NCBI GenBank assembly: GCA_026785795.1 | Contig: JAJAZJ010000001.1 | Span: forward strand, 1 to 7,356 | Direction: 5' to 3' | DNA: 7,356 bases | Source: Pseudoxanthomonas sp. | GTDB lineage: Bacteria; Pseudomonadota; Gammaproteobacteria; Xanthomonadales; Xanthomonadaceae | Shown here: one piece after another, positions 1 through 6,289 of the stretch | Position numbering within the stretch: position 1 is the stretch's first letter | Layout of the letters: each line of letters opens with the position of its first letter | Notes under the pieces: model-generated | The model's input: only the letters and a program-made list of their open reading frames with translations | The model's database searches: none | What the model was told of the DNA's origin: nothing | Program-made: the position numbers and the translations under genes

Positions 1-2024
1 GCGCCGAAGATGCCGAGGCCGTGGTCACGGCGTTCCGCAATGGTGGCATCGCGATCCGCCCGCATCGGCCAGTCAACGCCGAGGAGCTGGCCGTCATGCT
101 GGCGGCACAGCCCATCGACTTGGTGCTGGCCGCGAAATCGTCGCGCAGCGTCCCGCTGCCGGCGGTCCTGTCCCAGGTGGCTGCCAGCGGCAAGGACATC
201 CCGGTGATTGCCCTGGTCGACACCATCGATGAGTCGGCGGTCATTGGCGACCTGGCCCTGGGCGCACGCGCCGTGGCCCTGCGTGGCCGCAACGAGCACA
301 TGCTTGCCGTGCTGCAGTCCGAATGGGCGGACCTGCAGTCGCGCCGGGCCCTGCGCCGGCTGGAAAGCCAGATGCGCGAGAGCGAGCGCCGCTGTGACGC
401 GCTGATCGCGTCCTCTCGCGCCCCCCTCGCCTACATCCATGAAGGCATGCACATCCGCGCCAACGACGCCTACCTGGAGATGTTCGGCTTCGAGTCGTTC
501 GACGACGTCGAGGGCCTGTCTTTGCTGGACCTGGTGGCCCCGCAATACGTCGCGGACTTCAAGCAGCTGCTCAAGTCACTCGGCAAGGGCGAGGCCGTGC
601 CGCCGCGCATGCAGCTGGAGGCCCGCTCCCAGGACGGCGAATCCTTTCCCGCGGTGCTCGAGTTCACCACCGCCACCTACGAAGGCGAAGCCTGCGTGCA
701 GGTGGTGTTCCGGCGCCGCGAATCGAACCCGGAGCTGGCGCGCGAAGTGGAAGACCTGCGCCAGCGCGATATGGCCACCGGGCTGCTTAACCGCTCCACG
801 TTCCTGCATGCCCTGGAGGACGCGGTCAGCCAGGTGGCGCGTGGAGAAAACGAGTACGCCCTGCTGCTGATCGAGCCCGACCACTACCAGCGGCTGCTGC
901 AGGATCTGGGCATCGATTCGGCCGACGCCCTGATCAGGGCGCTTGCCGAGCGACTCACCCGCACCCTGGACACCGGCACCACCGCCGCCCGCTTCGGTGA
1001 ACGCACCTTCGCGGTGCTGCTGAAGGGCAACCATGCCCGCACCGCAGAACTGAGCGCGCGCCTGCGTGATGCCTTCGCCTCGCACTTGTTCAACTTTGGC
1101 GCGCGATCGGCGGCCATCACCAGCAGCATCGGCGGCGTGCAGATTGGCGAGAAGATCGCCAGCGTGGGCCAGGTGTTGAGTCGGGCCAACGACAGCCTGC
1201 AGACCGCGACCAGTCTGGGCGGCAACCGCAGCGACATCTTCGATCCGGGCGCGGTGGATCGCGACGAGGAAGCGCGTGTCCAGAGCTGGATCCGGATCAT
1301 CAAGACGGCGCTGGAAGGCGAAGGCTTGCTGCTCCACTACCAGCCCGTGGTCAGCCTGCAGGGCGACCCCGGCGAGTTCTACGAGGCCGTCGTAAGGCTT
1401 GAAAACGAAGGCGAAGTGGTTCTGCCGCAGGCCTTCCTAGGAATTGCCGAGGACAACGGCATGCTGGGCGCCATCGACCGCTGGGTGGTCAAGCGCGCCA
1501 TCCAGGTGCTGGGCGAGCGTGCCGCCAGCGGCCACGACACCCGCCTGCTGGTAAAGATCAGCCCGGACTCGTTCGCCGATGAATTGCTGCTGCGCCTGAT
1601 TGAACACCAGCTGGCGCTGAAGAACGTGCCCGGCGAACGCCTTTGGCTGGAGGCCCGTGAAGCCAAGGTATTCACCCACCTGCGCCAGGCCCAGGTCTTC
1701 CTGGAGGGTGCTACGCGGCTGGGCTGCCGGGTCGGGCTGGAGAAGTTCGGCTCGGGACTGGACTCATTCCAGCTGTTGAGCCATTTCAAGCCGGCTTTCC
1801 TGAAGCTGGACCGCAGCTTCACCGAGGACCAGACAAGGCTGGGCGACCATCAGCTGGCGATCCGAGACATTGCCCAGCGTGCGCGCAATGAAGGCATCCA
1901 GACCTTGGCCGAGTACGTCCAGGACGCCGCCACCATGAGCTTCCTGTTCAGCGCCGGCATCGACCATGTGCAGGGCTATTTCCTGGCACCGCCGTCCCCG
2001 GCGATGAACTACGACTTCAGCTAG
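1..2024 (+). CDS. fimX: FimX-like c-di-GMP receptor (REC-PAS-GGDEF-EAL, all degenerate), 5'-truncated
   Basis: The reading frame is open from base 3, so the gene starts upstream of the window; about 673 codons are visible and the TAG stop ends at 2024. FimX proteins are about 690 residues, so probably only some 15-20 N-terminal residues are missing. Numbering residues from the GTG at 21: a receiver-like fold at about 1-100 has AAKS where the phospho-acceptor Asp strand should end; a PAS domain lies at about 124-232; a GGDEF domain at about 240-410 keeps the TGLLNR motif (253-258) but has GERTF instead of GGDEF; an EAL domain at about 422-660 has EAV for EAL, VKIS for VNLS (Asn to Lys512) and EKFGSG for DDFGTG (574-579). 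Glu544, Lys595, Glu631 and QGY (651-653) remain. Loss of the paired Asp and the Asn argues against phosphodiesterase activity. The known FimX role is to bind c-di-GMP and promote type IV pilus assembly and twitching through PilZ and PilB. The domain call is firm; the FimX name rests on architecture, length and the N-terminal AEAVVTAFRNGG stretch. Confidence 0.82.
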   Translation, partial: AEDAEAVVTAFRNGGIAIRPHRPVNAEELAVMLAAQPIDLVLAAKSSRSVPLPAVLSQVAASGKDIPVIALVDTIDESAVIGDLALGARAVALRGRNEHMLAVLQSEWADLQSRRALRRLESQMRESERRCDALIASSRAPLAYIHEGMHIRANDAYLEMFGFESFDDVEGLSLLDLVAPQYVADFKQLLKSLGKGEAVPPRMQLEARSQDGESFPAVLEFTTATYEGEACVQVVFRRRESNPELAREVEDLRQRDMATGLLNRSTFLHALEDAVSQVARGENEYALLLIEPDHYQRLLQDLGIDSADALIRALAERLTRTLDTGTTAARFGERTFAVLLKGNHARTAELSARLRDAFASHLFNFGARSAAITSSIGGVQIGEKIASVGQVLSRANDSLQTATSLGGNRSDIFDPGAVDRDEEARVQSWIRIIKTALEGEGLLLHYQPVVSLQGDPGEFYEAVVRLENEGEVVLPQAFLGIAEDNGMLGAIDRWVVKRAIQVLGERAASGHDTRLLVKISPDSFADELLLRLIEHQLALKNVPGERLWLEAREAKVFTHLRQAQVFLEGATRLGCRVGLEKFGSGLDSFQLLSHFKPAFLKLDRSFTEDQTRLGDHQLAIRDIAQRARNEGIQTLAEYVQDAATMSFLFSAGIDHVQGYFLAPPSPAMNYDFS

Positions 2025-2047
2025 TACGCAGCGTCCGCCTGCGGTAC
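2024..2047. terminator. Bulged hairpin in the convergent fimX/htpX gap
   Basis: GTACGCAG (2024-2031) pairs with CTGCGGTAC (2039-2047) with a single bulged G and a 7-base loop. The left arm begins in the last base of the fimX-like stop codon. It fills much of the 37-base gap between two convergent genes, where a shared terminator is expected. No T-run follows on either strand, so it is not a canonical intrinsic terminator. Confidence 0.3.
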
Positions 2048-2061
2048 CCGCCGAGCAGCCG

Positions 2062-2934
2062 CTAGTGGATGCTTCCACGCAGCGCGGCGATGCGCTCGGG
2101 CATGGGGGGGTGGCTCAGGAACAGCTTCTTCAGGCCCTGGCCGACGCCGCCGGCAATGCCGAAGGCCTCGACCTGCGCGGGCAGGCTGCTGGGCTGGTTG
2201 GAGGACAGGCGCTCCAGCGCCGCGATCATTTTTTCCCTGCCCGCCAGGGCGGCGCCGCCCTGATCGGCGCGGAACTCGCGGCGGCGCGAGAACCACATGG
2301 CAATCATGGTGGCGAACAGGCCGAGCGCCATCTCCAACACCATCACGATGATGAAATAGGCGAAGCCCGGGCCACTGCGCCCGCCGCGGTCGCCGGAGAT
2401 GGCGTTGTCGATGATGCCGCCCACCACCCGCGCCAACACGATCACGAAAGTGTTGAGTACGCCCTGCAGCAGGGCCATGGTAACCATGTCGCCGTTGGCC
2501 ACGTGGCTGACCTCGTGGCCCAGCACCGCCTCCGCTTCGTCACGGCTCATGGAGCGCAGCAGGCCGGTGGAGACCGCGACCAGCGCATTGTTGCGGTTGG
2601 CGCCGGTGGCGAAGGCGTTGATCTCGGGCGCATCGTAGACCGCGACTTCCGGCATGCCGATGCCGGCAGACTCGGCCTGATGCCGCACCGTGGCCAGCAG
2701 CCACTGCTCGACTTCGTTGCGCGGTTCGGTGATGACCTGTGCACGCGTCGCGCGCTTGGCCATGCTCTTGGACATCAGCAGCGACACGATGGAACCGCCA
2801 AAACCGAACAGCGCGGCCATCACCAGCAGTCCGCTCATCTGGCTTGGATGCACGCCCAGCAGGGACATCACGATGCCGGCCAGGAACATCACGGCGAGGT
2901 TGGTGGCAAGGAAAAGGGCGATGCGATTGAACAT
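2062..2934 (-). CDS. htpX: Protease HtpX (membrane zinc metalloprotease, M48B)
   Basis: This encodes 290 residues, the usual HtpX length. The start at 2934 (MFNRIALFL) matches family N-termini and has GGAA (plus-strand 2941-2944) six bases upstream. The frame extends upstream to another ATG at 2946 and a TTG at 2991, but neither has a ribosome site. Hydrophobic segments lie at about 4-22, 34-55, 154-175 and 191-215. The zinc-binding HEVSH is at 140-144, and the third ligand is the Glu of RREFRAD (Glu220), followed by a cytoplasmic domain. NAFATG and [10 protein letters not shown], typical of M48 proteins, precede the active site. HtpX is an inner-membrane endopeptidase that degrades misfolded membrane proteins alongside FtsH; in E. 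coli it belongs to the Cpx and heat-shock responses. The gene converges on the fimX-like gene and is divergent from gluQRS. I could not find a convincing sigma-32 or Cpx-type promoter. The family assignment is certain. Confidence 0.97.
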   Translation of the reverse strand: MFNRIALFLATNLAVMFLAGIVMSLLGVHPSQMSGLLVMAALFGFGGSIVSLLMSKSMAKRATRAQVITEPRNEVEQWLLATVRHQAESAGIGMPEVAVYDAPEINAFATGANRNNALVAVSTGLLRSMSRDEAEAVLGHEVSHVANGDMVTMALLQGVLNTFVIVLARVVGGIIDNAISGDRGGRSGPGFAYFIIVMVLEMALGLFATMIAMWFSRRREFRADQGGAALAGREKMIAALERLSSNQPSSLPAQVEAFGIAGGVGQGLKKLFLSHPPMPERIAALRGSIH

Positions 2935-3052
2935 GACGGGTTCCATTTGCGTGCGGCGGGCTCGGCGGCAGGATAGCGTTATCCCCGCCAATACTTAAGC
3001 TGTGGGCAATAGATGCGCTGTGCAAGAGGGCGCTTTATCGTAGCCTGCAAGC
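2935..3052. promoter_or_regulatory. Divergent htpX / gluQRS promoter region
   Basis: These 118 bases separate two divergent genes, so they should hold both promoters. No consensus -35/-10 pair is clear on either strand. On the plus strand TATCGT (3036-3041) is a weak -10 candidate that would start transcription only a few bases before the gluQRS ATG at 3053. On the minus strand the htpX start has a GGAA ribosome site. The main structure is the dyad at 2964-2989. Confidence 0.5.
2964..2989. repeat. Inverted repeat upstream of htpX
   Basis: Left arm GGCGG (2964-2968), two unpaired bases CA, then GGATA (2971-2975); a 4-base loop GCGT; right arm TATCC followed directly by CCGCC (2980-2989). All ten arm positions pair. 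It lies 30-55 bases upstream of the htpX ATG and would form a hairpin in the htpX 5' leader or act as a dyad operator. There is no T-run, so it is not an intrinsic terminator. Confidence 0.6.
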
Positions 3053-3964
3053 ATGTCCACCCCGCCCCGCTACCGTGGCCGCTTTGTGCCCACGCCCAAC
3101 GGCCCCCTGCACCTGGGATCCCTGCTGGCCGCGCTGGGAAGCTGGCTGCTGGCCCGAAGCGCAGGGGGCGAATGGTGGGTGCGTATGGAGGACCTGGACC
3201 CACCCCGTGAAGTGGCCGGCGCGGCCGAACAACAGCTCGCCACCCAGGCCGCGCTGGGCCTGCATTCCGATGCGGCCGTGGCCTGGCAGAGCCGGCGCGG
3301 CGCGCAGTACGCGCAGGCGCTGGACCAGCTGCTTGCCGAGGGCAAGGCGTTCGCCTGCCACTGCAGCCGCCAAGACCTGGCGGCCAGCGCCGGCATCCAC
3401 CGCAGCTGCGTACCCCGCAAGCGCCGGACGGACCCGGCGATCCGCCTGCGGGTGGCGGATGCCACCATGATCACCTTCGAGGATGCACTGCAGGGCCGCG
3501 TGACCCAGGATGTGGCGAGTGAGGTCGGCGATTTCGTTCTCAGGCGTGCCGATGGGCCATGGGCCTATCAGCTGGCCGTAGTCGTGGACGACGGCGCCCA
3601 GGGCATGTCCCACGTCGTGCGCGGCGCGGACCTGCTGGACTCGACGCCGCGACAGATCCTGCTGCAGCAGGCGCTGGGGCTGCCGACGCCACGCTACCTG
3701 CACCTGCCCGTGGTGGTGGACGCCGGCGGGCACAAGCTGTCCAAGTCCAGCAACGCGCCTGCCGTGTCCATCCACGAACCCGTGGCCAGTCTGACTGCGG
3801 CATGGCAGATGCTGGGACAGGATTCCGCCGCACTGGGCCGGCCTGCCGGCGTCGAGCAACTGCTGCAGACCGCAGCCCACGCATTCCAGGCGCAGCGACT
3901 CCCGCGCCGCGCCGCGGTCCCGGTCGCTGCACCGCACAACGCTGGCTACGCCAAGCCTGTCTAG
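3053..3964 (+). CDS. gluQRS: Glutamyl-Q tRNA(Asp) synthetase
   Basis: The 303-residue product resembles E. coli GluQ-RS (YadB) along its length. It activates glutamate with ATP and attaches it to the queuosine at position 34 of tRNA-Asp, without needing tRNA for activation. It is a truncated glutamyl-tRNA synthetase: catalytic Rossmann fold only, no anticodon-binding domain. Visible motifs are GRFVPTPNGPLHLGSL with the HIGH-type HLGS at 20-23, VRMEDLDPPREV (43-54), AYQLAVVVDD (171-180), HVVRGADLL (187-195) and the KMSKS-type KLSKS at 228-232. The zinc site reads C102, C104, H116, C119, with His where E. coli has Tyr115. The start fits the family (MSTPPRYRGRF), although no Shine-Dalgarno sequence precedes it. 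In E. coli the gene follows dksA; here it is divergent from htpX and 45 bases upstream of phbB1, suggesting cotranscription with the reductase. Confidence 0.95.
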   Translation: MSTPPRYRGRFVPTPNGPLHLGSLLAALGSWLLARSAGGEWWVRMEDLDPPREVAGAAEQQLATQAALGLHSDAAVAWQSRRGAQYAQALDQLLAEGKAFACHCSRQDLAASAGIHRSCVPRKRRTDPAIRLRVADATMITFEDALQGRVTQDVASEVGDFVLRRADGPWAYQLAVVVDDGAQGMSHVVRGADLLDSTPRQILLQQALGLPTPRYLHLPVVVDAGGHKLSKSSNAPAVSIHEPVASLTAAWQMLGQDSAALGRPAGVEQLLQTAAHAFQAQRLPRRAAVPVAAPHNAGYAKPV

Positions 3965-3967
3965 AAT
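3962..3967 (+). promoter_or_regulatory. Possible -10 element for phbB1
   Basis: TAGAAT overlaps the gluQRS stop codon and matches five of six bases of the sigma-70 -10 consensus, leaving a leader of about 35 bases before phbB1. No good -35 is visible about 17 bases upstream. It could give phbB1 a promoter separate from gluQRS, but one hexamer is weak evidence. Confidence 0.25.
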
Positions 3968-4009
3968 CCCGGCCAGGCCGTTGCGCTGCGACGGAAACAG
4001 GAACACACC

Positions 4010-4750
4010 ATGACTTCACGCGTCGCACTGGTCTCCGGCGGTACCGGCGGTATTGGCTCCGCCATTTGCAGGAAGCTGGCGGACATGGGCCACAAGGTCG
4101 CCACCAACTACCGCAACGAGGAAAAAACTCAGGCCTGGCTGCAGGAAATGCGCGCACTGGGCTACGACTTCACCGCCGTACAGGGCGACGTGTCCTCAGC
4201 CGAAGAGGCCGAGGCGCTCGTGCGCGAAGTGGAGGCGAAGCTGGGCCCGGTGGATATCCTGGTCAACAATGCCGGCATTACCCGCGACACCACCTTCCAC
4301 CGCATGACCCCGCAGCAGTGGAACGAGGTGATCAACACCAACCTCAATTCCGTATACAACATGACCCGGCCGGTCATCGAGGGCATGCGCGAGCGCAAGT
4401 GGGGACGGGTAATCCAGATCAGTTCGATCAATGGCCAGAAGGGCCAGTACGGCCAGGCCAATTACGCTGCCGCCAAGGCCGGCATGCACGGCTTCACCAT
4501 TTCACTGGCCCAGGAAAACGCCAAGTTCGGCATCACCGTAAACACGGTTTCCCCGGGCTACATCGGCACCGACATGGTCATGGCCGTGCCTGAGGAAGTG
4601 CGCAACAAGATCGTGGCCCAGATTCCCACCGGCCGGCTCGGCAGCCCCGACGAAATCGCCTATGCGGTGTCCTTTTTCGTACCGGACATGGCCAGCTGGA
4701 TCACCGGTGCCAACCTGTCGGCCAACGGCGGGCAATACATGGGTTGGTAA
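4010..4750 (+). CDS. phbB: Acetoacetyl-CoA reductase (first copy, NADPH-type)
   Basis: The 246-residue product is a classical short-chain dehydrogenase and equals Cupriavidus PhaB in length. PhbB reduces acetoacetyl-CoA to (R)-3-hydroxybutyryl-CoA, the monomer for polyhydroxybutyrate synthase. The nucleotide-binding loop is SGGTGGIG (9-16), followed by NNAG (86-89). The catalytic tetrad is N111, S139, Y152 (in NYAAAK) and K156. PhbB-like signatures include AGITRDTTFHRMT (88-100), SSINGQKGQYGQANY (138-152) and VSPGYIGTDMV (180-190). Strand beta-2 ends NYRNE (33-37) with no acidic residue and with Arg35, the pattern of NADPH-using enzymes. AGGAA (3999-4003) lies six bases before the ATG. It follows gluQRS by 45 bases and precedes phaR by 201. 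FabG is the main alternative, but the GQKGQYGQ and GITRD context and the PhaR neighbour favour PhbB. Confidence 0.92.
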   Translation: MTSRVALVSGGTGGIGSAICRKLADMGHKVATNYRNEEKTQAWLQEMRALGYDFTAVQGDVSSAEEAEALVREVEAKLGPVDILVNNAGITRDTTFHRMTPQQWNEVINTNLNSVYNMTRPVIEGMRERKWGRVIQISSINGQKGQYGQANYAAAKAGMHGFTISLAQENAKFGITVNTVSPGYIGTDMVMAVPEEVRNKIVAQIPTGRLGSPDEIAYAVSFFVPDMASWITGANLSANGGQYMGW

Positions 4751-4828
4751 GTGGGGCGGTTACCGGTTTTAGCTTGCCAGTTTTCGGTTTCAGGAAGGCT
4801 CGGCGGACCGAGCGCCCCGGACAATGTT

Positions 4829-4847
4829 GCTGGCAGCCAGCCTTTTT
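4829..4847 (+). terminator. Weak candidate terminator after phbB1
   Basis: GCTGG (4829-4833) pairs with CCAGC (4837-4841) across a CAG loop, followed by one C and TTTTT (4843-4847). The 5-bp stem is short, so at best this is a weak intrinsic terminator ending the gluQRS-phbB1 transcript before phaR. Confidence 0.35.
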
Positions 4848-4886
4848 CGTGGCTCTGCCTGAACAAGGAATACGCCCCCGCTTTAC

Positions 4887-4923
4887 TGCCGGTTGCATCC
4901 CGTGCTGCGCTGCGTCATGCTGC
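4887..4923. promoter_or_regulatory. TGC-rich cluster, candidate PhaR operator
   Basis: Seven TGC triplets occur in 37 bases on the plus strand, starting at 4887, 4894, 4903, 4906, 4911, 4918 and 4921, ending 28 bases before the phaR ATG. PhaR repressors are autoregulated, and the Paracoccus protein is known to bind TGC-rich DNA. Position and composition fit an autoregulatory operator. TGC is common in DNA of this GC content, so this is a suggestion only. Confidence 0.35.
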
Positions 4924-4951
4924 ACGCCAACCGTTTTAGAGTGATTGCTCA

Positions 4952-5452
4952 ATGGCTGCGATCCGCATCATCAAGAAGTACCCCAATCGTCGTCTTTACG
5001 ACACTGAAATCTCCAGCTACATCACTATCGAGGACGTGCGCCAGCTGATCGTCGATGGCGAGAACTTCGAGGTTCGTGACGCGAAGACCGGCGACGACCT
5101 GACCCGTATCGTGCTGCTGCAGATCATCAGCGAACAGGAGCAGGACGGCGAGCCCATCCTGTCTACCCAGCTGCTCAGCCATATCATCCGCTTCTACGGT
5201 GATTCCATGCAGGGCTTCATGGGCACCTACCTGGAGCGCAGCATGCAGGTATTCATGGAACAGCAGCAGCAGTTCCGGCAGCAGATGGGCGGCATGCTGG
5301 GGCAGACGCCGTGGACCATGATGAACCAGCTGACCGAACGCAACATGGAGCTATGGCAGGAATTCCAGCGCAACCTGGGCGGTGGCCCGGGCCAGCCGAC
5401 GGTGAAGCCGGAACCCGCCCAGCGCGATACGCCCAAGACCCGCGCGCGCTGA
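4952..5452 (+). CDS. phaR: Polyhydroxyalkanoate synthesis repressor PhaR
   Basis: This encodes 166 residues. The N-terminal DNA-binding domain (about 4-66, PHB_acc_N type) carries the signature IKKYPNRRLYDTEISSYIT (7-25) and DGENFEVRDAKTGDDLTR (35-52). The PHB accumulation regulatory domain follows (about 68-108), with QLLSHIIRFYGDSMQGFMG at 73-91. The C-terminal part is Met/Gln-rich and amphipathic (about 94-142), including EQQQQFRQQM and LTERNMELWQEFQ, and ends in a Gly/Pro/Lys tail that looks disordered. PhaR binds phasin and phaR promoters and is released when it binds nascent PHB granules, matching phasin supply to polymer. It lies between two acetoacetyl-CoA reductase genes, as expected for a PHB regulator. 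No phasin, synthase or thiolase gene is in the window. A perfect intrinsic terminator follows 20 bases after the stop. Confidence 0.95.
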   Translation: MAAIRIIKKYPNRRLYDTEISSYITIEDVRQLIVDGENFEVRDAKTGDDLTRIVLLQIISEQEQDGEPILSTQLLSHIIRFYGDSMQGFMGTYLERSMQVFMEQQQQFRQQMGGMLGQTPWTMMNQLTERNMELWQEFQRNLGGGPGQPTVKPEPAQRDTPKTRAR

Positions 5453-5472
5453 ACCCGGCTCCCGGAAACCAG

Positions 5473-5500
5473 GCCCGCACGGTCCCGTGCGGGCTTTTTT
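5473..5500 (+). terminator. Intrinsic terminator after phaR
   Basis: GCCCGCACGG (5473-5482) and CCGTGCGGGC (5485-5494) form a perfect 10-base inverted repeat around TC, in practice an 8-9 bp stem with a tight loop, directly followed by six T (5495-5500). This is a canonical Rho-independent terminator, 20 bases after the phaR stop and 27 bases before the phbB2 start. Confidence 0.93.
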
Positions 5501-5527
5501 AATGCAGCCAACCGTGGAAACAGAAGG

Positions 5528-6268
5528 ATGAGCAAGCGCATAGCAATGGTGACCGGCGGCATTGGAGGGCTGGGAACGGCGATCTGCAGGGCATTGGCAG
5601 CGGCCGGGCGCACGGTCATCGCCGTGGACCTGGATTCGCGGGCGGACCGTCTCGCCGCCTTTCGCACCGAAGTGAACGGCCTGGACATCCATTTCGCCGC
5701 GGCCGACGTCAGCGACCACGCAAGCTGCGGCGCGCTGGTGCGCGGGATAGAAGACACCCATGGTTCACTCGCCATCCTGGTCAACAACGCCGGCATCACC
5801 CGCGATTCAACCCTGCGCAAGATGAGCCGTGGCCAGTGGGACGAAGTGCTGGACGTGAACCTGGGCAGCGCGTTCAACCTGTGCGCACACGCCATCGGCC
5901 CAATGCAGGCGCGCGGTTTCGGGCGCGTGGTCAACATCAGCTCGGTGAGCGGGCAGACCGGCAACTTCGGCCAGGCCAACTACGCAGCGGCCAAGGCCGG
6001 CCTGCTGGGCTTCAGCATGTCGCTGGCGCGTGAAGTGGCCGGCAAGGGCATCACCGTCAACAGCGTGTCACCCGGCTACATAGAGACCGCGATGACTGCG
6101 GCGATGCCCGCCGAGGTGCTGGCCCGGATCTGCGCCAGCATTCCCGCAGGACGCATAGGCCAGCCTGGGGACATAGCGCGCACCGTGGCATTCCTCAGCC
6201 ACGACGACGCCGGCTACATCACCGGCGCCAACATTCCGGTCAACGGCGGGCTGTTCATGGCTGCGTGA
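5528..6268 (+). CDS. phbB: Second acetoacetyl-CoA reductase paralogue (NADH-type by sequence)
   Basis: This 246-residue classical short-chain dehydrogenase is the same length as the first copy. The two align without gaps, with about 119 identical positions by hand count (48%). The cofactor loop is TGGIGGLG (9-16), then NNAGITRD (86-93); the tetrad is N111, S139, Y152 and K156, each at the same number as in the first copy. PhbB-like elements SSVSGQTGNFGQANY (138-152) and VSPGYIETAM (180-189) are present. Strand beta-2 ends AVDLD, putting Asp34 where classical SDRs hold the adenosine ribose hydroxyls, which predicts NADH rather than NADPH. The start fits the family N-terminus (MSKRIAMVTGG). GGAA at 5516-5519 is a well-spaced ribosome site, whereas AAGG at 5524-5527 touches the ATG. 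It is 75 bases after phaR, beyond a strong terminator, and 21 bases from the convergent peptidase gene. A FabG-like or other 3-oxoacyl reductase remains possible. Confidence 0.88.
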   Translation: MSKRIAMVTGGIGGLGTAICRALAAAGRTVIAVDLDSRADRLAAFRTEVNGLDIHFAAADVSDHASCGALVRGIEDTHGSLAILVNNAGITRDSTLRKMSRGQWDEVLDVNLGSAFNLCAHAIGPMQARGFGRVVNISSVSGQTGNFGQANYAAAKAGLLGFSMSLAREVAGKGITVNSVSPGYIETAMTAAMPAEVLARICASIPAGRIGQPGDIARTVAFLSHDDAGYITGANIPVNGGLFMAA

Positions 6269-6289
6269 AGGCCCAAGCCCGGCAAGCCC

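Larger units (their letters stand above)
4751..4951 (+). other. phbB1-phaR intergenic region
   Basis: This 201-base gap has no convincing gene. It contains a 6-bp hairpin GCTCGG/CCGAGC with loop CGGA (4798-4813), a smaller hairpin followed by five T (4829-4847), and a TGC-rich stretch (4887-4923). A short inverted repeat GGTAA/TTACC (4746-4750 and 4760-4764) overlaps the phbB1 stop. The phaR promoter should be here, but I cannot place a -35/-10 pair. The bases before the phaR ATG (AGAGTGA, 4938-4944) form only a weak ribosome site. Confidence 0.6.

Noticed and set aside
576..1337. 253-codon minus-strand frame within the fimX-like gene
   Set aside because: Low-complexity Gly/Ala/Gln composition and full overlap with a conserved multidomain protein.
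2065..2976. 303-codon open frame on the plus strand, antisense to htpX
   Set aside because: Its product is a biased His/Gly/Ala/Gln-rich string with no recognisable motifs, and it mirrors an unquestionable htpX. Such frames arise from GC-rich codon bias.
2932..2991. Longer htpX starts at 2946 (ATG) and 2991 (TTG)
   Set aside because: Neither has a ribosome site; the 2934 ATG has GGAA at six bases and gives the family N-terminus MFNRI. The extension also runs through the dyad.
3035..4006. 323-codon minus-strand frame opposite gluQRS
   Set aside because: Antisense shadow of a well-supported gene; no motif or ribosome site.
3559..4593. 344-codon plus-strand frame bridging gluQRS and phbB1
   Set aside because: Arg/Gly/Pro-rich shadow in a different frame from two clear genes, with no domain resemblance.
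4744..4944. Small plus-strand frames in the phbB1-phaR gap (66 and 62 codons)
   Set aside because: They start at TTG or GTG without ribosome sites, overlap hairpins and the TGC cluster, and show no conserved-looking sequence.
5227..5979. 250-codon minus-strand frame across phaR and phbB2
   Set aside because: Ser/Arg/Pro-rich shadow that also crosses the intrinsic terminator; no family features.
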